Source: Oopsacas minuta
Taxonomy: Eukaryota > Porifera > Hexactinellida > Lyssacinosida > Leucopsacidae
Assembly: GCA_024704765.1 (NCBI GenBank)
Contig: JAKMXF010000358.1
Coordinates: 1 to 64,000, forward strand
Reading direction: 5' to 3'
DNA length: 64,000 nt
The notes beneath the pieces were generated by a model. That model had not been told where the DNA came from, made no database searches, and saw only the letters and a list, made by a program, of their open reading frames with translations. Of this stretch, positions 57,401-64,000 are shown piece after piece. The translations under genes and the position numbers were made by a program. How positions within the stretch are numbered: the first letter of the stretch is position 1; the number at the start of each line of letters is the position of its first letter.

Positions 57401-59196
57401 AATTTATTTTTGTACTGTCATCATGACGTAATAATTCCATGATGAGTTAGCTCATGACGTCAGGACTTGATTCAAATTTCAACCATGTATCATGTATATT
57501 GACTGAGCAGTGGTTAATATTGTGATTTTTCGAAAATCCAAAACGTGACAACGACGTCATATGTTTGAATTTTCGTCCAAGGTTCGAACTTCTCCGAGCC
57601 AGGCCCAATATTGAGGGTCCTCCAGTTTCCTCAATCAATTCTGAACATACAATCATATATATGTACGTACATACATACATATTACATCTATACTATTAAA
57701 ACGCAACTAATCTACGTATATGTATGTATATATATATATATACAGTGGAGTTTCCGAATAATGGGCACGTTAGAGACATGGTATCTGTCTGTTGCGGAGA
57801 TTGTCCGCTCCTCAGAGACTGCTTAAGTAGTAGCTACATGCTTGGCAAATTCAATCCGTGCCACGAGGTTTGTCCGTTGTAAGGGTTGTCCGCTTCTCGT
57901 AGTGTCAGTTTTGGGAGACTCTACTGTATATGTTTGTATGTCCAGAATTGATTGAAGAAACTGGAGGACACCAAGGGCTGATTTTCGGAATACAGGGGTA
58001 TTTTGGGCCTGGGTCGGACAAGTTCGAGAATTTCTTTATACCCGAAGCACACATTGACGAGATTACTAACCAAAAGCGACATAGCATCCCCAGTGTCACG
58101 ACAGAAGGACATTTAATGTATTTTGGATGGATAATGGATAATAAAATCTTAAAATTTCTGCTGTAATATACACCCGAGGCACGGAGTGTCGGGTTTATTC
58201 CGTCGTGTAGCGACCAAAAGCACTAAGAAATTTACCTATTGAATACTTAATCTAACCTGAGGCACTAAGCTTTCCCGCAGGGGTGGCAAGCAAGCAAAGC
58301 GCGCTAGTATAGATTAATTGCGTTGTAATAGAATAGATAATTCGTTTATTATTTTGTTAATGTTTTCAGGTAAAGGAGGATTTTCTGAAGTTCATAAGGT
58401 GTTTGATATGCAAGAGATGAGATTCGCTGCTTGTAAGATACACCAATTACACAAAGACTGGAAGGAGGATAAGAAAGCTAATTACATCAAGCATTCTATA
58501 CGCGAATATGAAATTCACAAAAAACTCGAAAATTCTCGTGTTGTCAAATTCTACGACGTATTTGAAGTTGATGACAACACATTTTGTACTGTACTGGAGT
58601 ATGTAGATGGTCACGATTTAGATTTCATCCTGAAACAACAGAAATGTTTATCTGAACGTGAGGCCAAATCAGTCATAACCCAGACAATGAGAGCACTCAA
58701 ATACCTTAACGAAATAAAACCTCCTATTATACACTACGATCTTAAGCCAGGTAATATTCTATTGGGCTCGGAAGATTCTGGCTGGGATATCAAACTCACT
58801 GATTTCGGTTTGAGTAAGGTTGTAGAAAAAGAAAGTCCGGATGGAATGGAGCTGACCTCACAAGGTGCAGGTACTTATTGGTATCTTCCTCCTGAATGTT
58901 TCGTCATCAGCAACGAGCCGCCTATGATCAGCAGCAAGGTAGATGTGTGGTCCGTCGGTGTCATTTTTTATCAATGCTTGTTTGGTCGTAAGCCTTTTGG
59001 AAATGAACAATCTCAAGCAAGTATTCTCCATGAAAATACTATTCTGAAAGCAACTGAAGTGATATTCCCAGAGAAACGTCCTGTCAGCAAAGAGGCTAAG
59101 GACTTCATCAGACGCTGTTTAACTTACAGGAAGGAGGACAGACCTGATATTCTCACACTCTCACTTGATCCTTATCTGAAATCTCCTAAAAAATAG
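43648..59196 (+). CDS. TLK: Tousled-like kinase, five exons, 710 aa
   Basis: Exons: 43648-43981, 45423-45998, 46975-47168, 54836-55037 and 58370-59196. All have GT-AG borders, phases agree at every junction, and the total is 2133 nt. The N-terminal part is Ser/Pro/Asn-rich with a nuclear-signal-like TRKRK. Exons 2-4 give the coiled coils ([59 protein letters not shown]). The kinase domain has [34 protein letters not shown] (HYD rather than HRD, as in TLKs), [19 protein letters not shown] and [18 protein letters not shown]. TLKs phosphorylate ASF1 and support replication-coupled chromatin assembly. Intron 3 contains the MATE gene. A broken paralogue lies at 1-3938. Confidence 0.93.
44065..44345. 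repeat. Repeat R1, copy b, in TLK intron 1
   Basis: Matches copy a (300-645) along its length with small gaps, and sits at the same place in the paralogous intron. Confidence 0.75.
45207..45400. repeat. Intron 1 segment shared with the TLK paralogue, ending in (AT)n
   Basis: Matches 1800-1985, with an AT dinucleotide run at 45377-45399 just before the exon 2 acceptor. Confidence 0.65.
48336..48757. mobile_element. Foldback element 1 in TLK intron 3
   Basis: Arms of about 110 bp are inverted copies: ggggacatgcacatgtcaga at the left and the inverse at the right. Each arm has the motif tgtcagaat spaced about 35-50 bp apart. No clear target duplication. Confidence 0.7.
49301..50041. mobile_element. 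Foldback element 2 with 9-bp target duplication
   Basis: Arms of about 150 bp are inverted: gggtgcatgctttagttaga and the inverse ending gcagcgccccc. Within the left arm a unit (gtaacaagttagaatcaatt) is tandemly repeated three times. The 9-mer atcacaagg is repeated exactly at 49292-49300 and 50042-50050. A 9-bp duplication and long inverted arms suggest a Mutator-like (MULE) non-autonomous element. A pogo-like MITE (49510-49699) is nested in it. Confidence 0.8.
49510..49699. mobile_element. Pogo-like MITE nested in foldback 2
   Basis: 190 bp, near-palindromic. Ends are tacagtagaactcggataag and its inverse ending gttctactgta, with TA borders. The inner motif acgtcttaaccgagtgtacg is repeated. 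Confidence 0.8.
50216..50270. repeat. Solo arm related to the foldback family
   Basis: Ggggcgcattcactagtcagaat then gttgttacaagtca resembles the terminal arms of foldback 1 and 2. A similar solo arm starting gggggcgctacatttgtcag lies at 53619-53700. Confidence 0.5.
50312..51976 (+). CDS. MATE-family multidrug/organic cation antiporter, nested in a TLK intron
   Basis: Intact single exon, 554 aa. Twelve hydrophobic helices span residues about 20-460, followed by a hydrophilic loop ([20 protein letters not shown]) and a thirteenth helix near 510-530, as in animal SLC47-type MATE proteins. Family features are the two-fold repeated MatE halves, [20 protein letters not shown] in helix 1, [16 protein letters not shown] and the second-half [20 protein letters not shown]. 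These carriers exchange protons for cationic drugs and metabolites at the plasma membrane. The gene lies wholly inside TLK intron 3 (47169-54835) on the same strand. A ttgcag just before the ATG could end a 5'-UTR intron. The lack of introns is compatible with origin by retroposition, but I see no poly(A) tail. Confidence 0.92.
   Translation: MPELTDIVSLLFKSEFVEETWILIKIIFPLYLIEVLFTLIYQISDIFAGYLPQKNSELLAAVSLTESIVIFIGHYVFLNITSALYTLASQANGAQENKYLGLLVQRSIWISFLLSIPITIVWLNTENILAIFNQDRNIIELASKYMSVSYAIIPAFILTFSLENLIEMMDVLYPMVVVYILGNVVAAIVGYITCFVLDWGIYAIPIIPISAFYTIAIATFFYCKYSSLFKRIWPGWKWAGFKQWKTYLYYGVPILLTEWGLNIQVYASGFIIGVSAENTTIALSVNAIMISLDMITYALSSSLSIAASVRVGNLIGEGRTELVKQSIITLCSITIVLSLLQAVLLYSTRDVIGRAFTNNNNVIHGVSEVILLLAISHPLDSLFGFIQGVLRGMGRQDYGILITISDMIVSLPVSIILTIGFRMGVWGYWLGLVCGCVVSLVFSVVLFTCCKGKFMDLGRVEMPFVSNEARQLVDNEANEIESASMESSLLINDEFNTSYPNGRIPYCKIFLFITLLLFMILTLGCKFSENKLVIELNRTYLKVPLDFCCIQLKP
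52540..53390. mobile_element. Foldback element 3, about 850 bp
   Basis: Arms 52540-52900 and 53080-53390 are diverged inverted copies. Pairs include aaatttcccatcgtttgagt against the complement at 53335-53355, and tttaaagctaagtttactaattc against the complement near 53130-53160. About 180 bp lies between. No gene inside. Confidence 0.65.
53400..54835. repeat. 3' part of TLK intron 3, internal repeats
   Basis: Segments around 54000-54120 and 54290-54560 resemble 46130-46550 in the preceding intron (atttctaatgtgtacatatt, gtgatttgagatttttctt, gattctattggtca). No gene supported. Confidence 0.45.
55600..56730. mobile_element. Foldback-like element with ggaatttgtcctaaaact units
   Basis: In TLK intron 4. 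The motif ggaatttgtcctaaaact occurs at about 55612 and 56306 in one orientation, and inverted (ttttggacaaattcca, ctgacaaattccag, gacaattccag) at about 55984, 56595 and 56690. Boundaries are approximate. Confidence 0.45.
57117..57680 (-). mobile_element. Helitron-like element, inverted relative to the next
   Basis: The left edge reads aaactagccagcatcgcgtgc, the complement of a Helitron-like 3' end (hairpin followed by CTAG-T). Inner parts at 57300-57380 and 57549-57660 are inverted copies of 58030-58110 and 57935-58025. Confidence 0.4.
57687..58307 (+). mobile_element. Non-autonomous Helitron-like element
   Basis: Begins TCTATACTATTAAAACGC after an A and ends GCAAAGCGCGCTAG before a T. The end is preceded by hairpin-prone GC-rich sequence (gaggcacggagtgtcgggtt, cgcaggggtggcaag). 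An A|TC...CTAG|T arrangement is typical of Helitrons, which do not make target duplications. A pogo-like MITE is nested at 57741. Confidence 0.55.
57741..57928. mobile_element. Pogo-like MITE nested in the Helitron-like element
   Basis: 188 bp, ends tacagtggagtttccgaata and the imperfect inverse ending gactctactgta, TA borders, with internal inverted gattgtccgctcc / gggttgtccgcttc motifs. Confidence 0.65.
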
Positions 59197-59844
59197 TCGA
59201 TTAATTGAATCCAGCAACCCACCCGCTTTGTTGTTTTACGATATAACTGAAGTTATTTTGTTAGAACCGTTGCACTCTAGTTTGTGTACACTTAATCCGT
59301 TACTAGAGCATTATTTTGATTAAGTCATATCGTAATTCCCACTGGTCAATCTACATTTCTCATTTAGTTACAATTATTGTAATTCTATTCAATTGGATAT
59401 TAAGTAATATTTAGCCATATATGGTAGATTGAGAACTCGGCCCAAGACTCCAATTCCTGGAGAACCAGAAATACCTCCCATCACCATGAACCCCTTTACT
59501 ATACACCTGGGCTATTTACTAGTTATGTAATGTAGGAATCTATCGATAAGACTAACACCAAGAGATTGAAAACATGTATATATTTTCAGGGATTTCTCTG
59601 TAACGGTGTTGTCTTAAACAGTGTATAACTTTTTCAGAGAGTATCTAGCCAAGTTCTCCAGTTTGCATTCAATACAATAGTAGAGGCATATGTTACTCAG
59701 GTATTTCAACTTGAATAGTTAACTTTAGTTAATTAATTATATAATCCTATATATGGTCGTTGAGAGCTAGTCTCTAAGTATATTTTGAGATTTACCTAAT
59801 TTGTTTACTTTACATTTATGAAAACAATATATATTTTTATAATA

Positions 59845-61181
59845 CAGGGTGTTTCACAATTGATGTCGTGTTATACAATATTACATAACTATTAGAATAC
59901 TAGATATATTACTACAATTATTTGCCAATATATCCACCACTAAGTTCAATACACTTATGGATTTGTTTTGGCATTCCATCCATCAATTTGTCCAAAACCT
60001 CTGGTGAAATATTGGACCATGCTGTTTTCAGCCGATTTTCCAACATTTTTATGTCTTTTATCTCACCTATTGAATCTAGATCATCTTTCAAAATCGACCA
60101 TATGTTCTCAATGGGACTCAAGTCTGGAGAGTTGGCTGGCCAGGTACCTTTCGCCCAAAAACTCTTTAGGTTACTTCTCAACCAATTTTGTGTCATGTTT
60201 GCCGTGTGAGCTGGAGCGCCATCTTGTTGAAATATCGCACGGGACATATTTTTTAACATTTTCCTCTCAACAACTGTGCCTCTTTCTCGCTTTCTGTTCA
60301 TTGTAGACATTAAAGTTTTACCCAGTATCTCACTAACATAGTACTCTGCAGATACAGTTTGTCCAACGGGAATGAAATGTAACTCCGACAGTGCACGATG
60401 TGACATCATACCCCATACTTGAATTTTCTTTGGAAATTTCACCATCTGAACGGGCTCGACATCCAATGCGTTTCTCGCCCAAACACAATCATTTTTCCTG
60501 TTTGGGGGATGATTTAACTCAAACGGTGATTCATCTGTAAATAATATGTTTTTCCAATCATTTGCTGTCCAATTGACACGTTCTTTACAAAATTTTAACC
60601 TAGCAGCCATGTTTTTCTCTGTTATTAACGGCTGCCGCTGGCGTTTGTAAGATTTTACGCCCTTTTCTTTTGTCAAATAACGGTACACTGTACTCTGAGA
60701 TACGGAATGACCTTTCAACTTTAATTTCTTGGATAGACCACGTACAGACTGTCGTTTTTTGCCAATTGATTTAGTAATTACAATCTTGGCAACTTTCGAT
60801 ATGGACGATTTTACGGCCACGTCCCCCTTTGTTTTCTAATGTCAAATCATTCTTGAAAAGTCGCCACCAACGCTGAACTGTACGGATATTAACTCCAAGT
60901 TTAAGAGACACAAACTTCTGAGAAGAGCCAGCTTGTAGCATGCCAACAGCCTGTGAGCGAATCATGATACTGTATTCTTTCACCATTATATTATGCAAAT
61001 AATTAGCCCAATTTGGATATGGAAATAGAAGCTATAAAATGTTTCGATTGATGAATGAAATAATTACTCAATAGAACCCTGTAAGATTAATTACGATTGC
61101 AAGTTTAAATACACAGATATTATTGCATGGGTGCATAATAAACAAATTTAGAAAATACGACATCAATTGTGAAACACCCTG
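59845..61181 (-). mobile_element. Mariner/Tc1-type transposon copy 2, 1337 bp
   Basis: Inverted termini CAGGGTGTTTCACAATTGAT and its inverse, flanked by TA at 59843-59844 and 61182-61183. Length is identical to copy 1, yet the termini and transposase differ substantially, so they are different subfamilies. It lies in a copy of the dispersed repeat (attttgagatttacctaatttg ... gattcagc) split by the insertion. Confidence 0.9.
59918..60986 (-). pseudogene. DD37E mariner transposase with one frameshift
   Basis: From the ATG at 60986, the helix-turn-helix region (MVKEYSIMIRSQAVGMLQAG ... LGVNIRTVQRWW) runs to GGRGRK. A one-base shift at the AAAA run near 60802 then moves the frame. The rest gives the catalytic domain: LFTDESPFE (Asp), IFQQDGAPAHTANM (Asp), SPDLSPIENIW (Glu), again 37 residues between the second Asp and Glu. 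One indel is the only defect, so it was recently intact or the shift is an assembly error. Confidence 0.9.
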
Positions 61182-61249
61182 TATATTCAAAAGAATGAAA
61201 ATTGGATTCAGCCCATAGACATCAACTTTATGAGGTTAAGCATAAAAGT

Positions 61250-62925
61250 TTTGTGGGCAAAATTGGAAAATCTAAGCTTCCATATGCATGACTATTTCAG
61301 GGACTGCAAATCTTTCATCAAGCGCTTCAATGGCTCTGACAAAAGTGTCTGTATGGAGTTCATGAAAATATTCAGCGATTTGTTGAAATGAACATACTGA
61401 AATCCTACATGGCCATTTCTTATGTCGCACGAAAGTGATAGATTGTTCAGGCCTTGTATCGCCACATGTGTGAAATGTGCTAGACTGTAGACCTTTCTCA
61501 GCAGGCAGATAGAAAGTACGTTTTAAAATTCGTCATTTTGTTTGTGTAGGACAAACCTGCAGCTCTCTCGTCTCAGCTCCCATTGTCGATCAGATTACAG
61601 AACCACTGGAAAAGTGCACTATAGATTGTAAGGAACGAGTCTAGCACGGTCTTCTGAAAACCCAGCGAGTCGACAGAGAAACCGTAAACCAGGAAGATCT
61701 TCATCAATATCCTCCAATTGACAAAAAATTTTCTTCTCATTTTAGGAGATTAGAAACGTAATTCATCACGTCTTTTAGCACCTCTGTGGCATCTTTTAAG
61801 AAGTAGCTATCAAGAGAGTCCTGGATGGTTAAGTTGAGGCAGTGGCAACTACAATTACTCTAAATCGCCTTTGGAAATCAGTTAAGACTCTGCAGGGCCC
61901 CGATGGCCTGCCATCGTATCCCTGAGATCTCAACCTGGCTCTGTCGAGATTCAGGGCCAAAAGGGTTTTCTGAAGTTGGTCATACAAGGCAATATCGCTG
62001 GTGGATGGTGTCTCCACGAACCCCACAAATACTTCAATCGGTGTGAATTGATTGTCCACGTATCTAATACTGTAACTCGTTTGTTCTTTATTTTTTATAT
62101 CAGTAGTTTCGTCAATAATTACGCCGAATATCATTGGAATGACTCCCTTACGCAGAGTTGCACGCGGGCCAAGCCAAAACTTTCGCGGGCCTTGTGGGCC
62201 GGGCACAACACACCATGATTACGACCGATCTGAACTGTTTTTTATTGTCACGACTAGAGTACCAATTAGGGAATACGTAAGTAAATGAAACTAAGTAATG
62301 TAAGTCTTCACATTAATGCATCAGTTTTCAGAAACTCAGTTCCTGGTATGGATTCCTAATTTGACCCTCCACCTGACAATTAATTACAAACACATTAAAA
62401 TTTAGTATATATCATTTTGACTAATTATATATTAATACAAGTAAATAGCTAACTTTCATTTTAATATTTAAGCGTTTACATAGATTGTTTATTTAGAAGT
62501 TTTATGCGCGACGAAAAGATTTGTGCGGGCCTGAGTTACGAATTTTGGCCCGCGTGCACTCTGCCCTCACGTTATTTAGAATAGGTCTAAGAACATCATC
62601 ATGAAGCAACTGGAGGATTTCATTAAGTGAGTCTGCAAATAACCATGTCTGAGAACGCCTCAAACCCGTCCTCGTTTCTAGCGACCTTTCTGAGGATCTG
62701 TTTCAAGTTTCCTTCCTCGACATTATACCCATAGAGTTGTATGTTCTGCCTGGATAACGTGAGAATTGTGTTGATCACGCATTTAATCGCTACACGTCCC
62801 TGTATCCTCGGAATCTTTTTCGTTGCATATAGCTGCACATCTATTCCCTGAACTTTTCCCACAAATATCGTCTTTGCTTTGACTGCTTCGAGATGAGGAG
62901 CTGACGCCTCATGTTGGTGAAACAC
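61250..62925 (-). pseudogene. Decayed hAT transposase (DUF4371-type), interrupted
   Basis: The complement codes pieces of a hAT-family transposase. The N-terminal piece has ILTLSRQNIQLYGYNVEEGN (62700-62800). The catalytic core has FGVIIDETTDIKNKEQTSYS and IRYV (62080-62150), then CDIRNGHVGFQYV further down. The DETTD motif supplies the first catalytic Asp. Multiple stops and shifts are present, and a 411-bp hAT MITE has inserted between the first two pieces. Ends of the element are not defined. Confidence 0.65.
62153..62563. mobile_element. hAT-type MITE inserted in the hAT transposase
   Basis: Terminal repeats cagagttgcacgcgggccaa and the inverse ttggcccgcgtgcactctg. The flanks cccttacg (62145-62152) and ccctcacg (62564-62571) form an 8-bp target duplication with one mismatch. 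No protein coded. Confidence 0.75.
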
Positions 62926-62929
62926 GTGT

Positions 62930-63413
62930 GACTTCTCAAGGGCAAGTCATTGAAGCCACTGACTGTGAGAGTGTCTCTAACTTTCTTGGTCGCATACGAT
63001 ACGGAATTAGAACCAATTATTGGGAATATTTTACGATTACATCAAAGTATAAATATATTGTCGGTATTTTTAAGATATTACACGGAAAGTTCATTACGAA
63101 TTTACAACTACCTCATCCATAAATTGTGCGGGTCGTACTCCTCCAACCTTGAAGTCTAGGGGGGTCGAACCTCGAAAAAAATGAAAGTTGGCGCCTATGA
63201 TCAGCCAATTCGATTTATATATTTTACACGATTCTATGTACAGTATATGGTTTATTGATTATTGCGATAAACACAGTAATATGACGTCTCGGGATTGGAT
63301 TTCCGCATACCATAATTCCTTCAACAATTGGGATTTGTAATAGTATATTAGTATTACTAGAATCTGTATTGAATTTATTTACTTTTAAGCTCTATAACAG
63401 GTTTAATACATAG
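62930..63413. other. Upstream region of RAD51
   Basis: About 480 bp, AT-rich, between the hAT remnant and the RAD51 start. It presumably holds the promoter. The short frames at 62928-63159 are not supported. Confidence 0.4.
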
Positions 63414-64000
63414 ATGGCATGTAATGCAGAGAAAGAAGCAGAAAATCAACACGATGAGAGTATGGGTCCTATTCCCATAAGCAAGCTCGAATCTCGTGGT
63501 GTAAGTACAGGAGACATCAAAAGACTGCAAGAGGTAGGGTACCATACAATAGAGTCTGTTGCATTTGCACCCAAGAAGCAATTGATTGTGATCAAAGGGA
63601 TTAGTGAAGCGAAAGCAGACAAAATCTTGTCCGAAGCGAGTAAACTCATTCCTATGGGATTCACTACAGCCACAGAATATCATCTGAGACGAGCTGACAT
63701 TGTACAGCTGACAACTGGCAGCTCAGAGCTGGACAAGCTATTAAGTGGGGGAATTGAGACAGGATCCATCACAGAAATGTTTGGGGAGTTTCGAACTGGA
63801 AAAACACAGCTCTGTCACACACTAGCTGTCACTTGTCAGCTCCCCATAGACATGGGAGGTGGGGAAGGCAAGTGTCTCTACATCGACACAGAAGGTACAT
63901 TCCGTCCAGAGCGAATGCTGGCTGTGGCTGAGAGATACAAGATGTCTGGAAAAGATGTATTGGAGAATGTAGCGTATGCCAGAGCTTACAACACTGACCA
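63414..64000 (+). CDS. RAD51: RAD51 recombinase, 5' part (cut by window end)
   Basis: From the ATG at 63414 an intronless frame of 195 codons runs off the window. The N-terminal helical domain ([54 protein letters not shown]) precedes the RecA core: [20 protein letters not shown], Walker [10 protein letters not shown] (eukaryotic RAD51 has GEFRTGKTQ), [20 protein letters not shown] and [13 protein letters not shown]. It is RAD51 itself rather than a paralogue, judged by the [10 protein letters not shown] and ATEYHLRR segments. DMC1 is less likely because the N-terminus and Walker region fit RAD51 better. It forms nucleoprotein filaments for homologous recombination. The C-terminal half lies outside. 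Confidence 0.93.
   Translation, partial: MACNAEKEAENQHDESMGPIPISKLESRGVSTGDIKRLQEVGYHTIESVAFAPKKQLIVIKGISEAKADKILSEASKLIPMGFTTATEYHLRRADIVQLTTGSSELDKLLSGGIETGSITEMFGEFRTGKTQLCHTLAVTCQLPIDMGGGEGKCLYIDTEGTFRPERMLAVAERYKMSGKDVLENVAYARAYNTD

Noticed and set aside
57930-58166. 78-aa frame with repeated open partners on the other strand
   Set aside because: It lies in the Helitron-like repeat. The open frames on both strands reflect inverted repeat sequence.

Overview
The window is nuclear DNA from an animal. It has GT-AG introns, single-exon and multi-exon genes on both strands, AT-rich intergenic DNA and many DNA transposons. Recognised genes include a Tousled-like kinase (TLK), RAD9, RAD51, a NIMA-related kinase, a Polycomb-group RING protein, a BTG/Tob protein, TMEM184, a MATE transporter and fragments of liprin, Argonaute and eIF3a. 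Liprin, BTG/Tob and PCGF together point to Metazoa. The compact layout, the TRIM/NHL-type repeat proteins and a PhoPQ-type secreted protein suggest an early-branching or invertebrate animal, perhaps a sponge. I cannot fix the species from sequence alone.

Layout. 1-4.1 kb: the cut-off end of a degenerate TLK copy, with a 695-bp inverted-repeat element and an intact 1337-bp DD37E mariner in its intron. 6.2-7.8 kb: an intact acidic orphan protein whose 3' end is duplicated at 3.9 kb. 8.4-17.4 kb: a pseudogene zone with a coiled-coil gene, liprin SAM domains, two Argonaute PIWI exons and NHL fragments, mixed with repeats. 18.1-20.8 kb: an apparently complete DNA transposon with a 573-aa zinc-finger-like protein. 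22.2-28 kb: an NHL gene, an eIF3a fragment, a frame-disrupted NEK kinase and a TRIM-like remnant. 28.9-40.7 kb: the gene-rich core (RAD9, TMEM184, a TMEM249-like protein, BTG/Tob, PCGF and a PqaA-like protein). 43.6-59.2 kb: a complete five-exon TLK gene (710 aa), with a MATE gene nested in its 7.7-kb third intron beside several foldback elements. 59.8-63 kb: a second 1337-bp mariner with one frameshift, and a decayed hAT transposase interrupted by a hAT MITE. 63.4 kb to the end: the 5' part of RAD51.

NEK, RAD9, TLK and RAD51 belong to related DNA-damage and replication-stress pathways in animals, so their closeness is worth noting, though chance is a fair explanation. Three single N bases (4138, 12928, 16032) each lie exactly at the edge of a duplicated segment. 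Together with frameshifts in otherwise well-conserved genes, this suggests draft-assembly joins and indels, so local order around those points should be treated with care.
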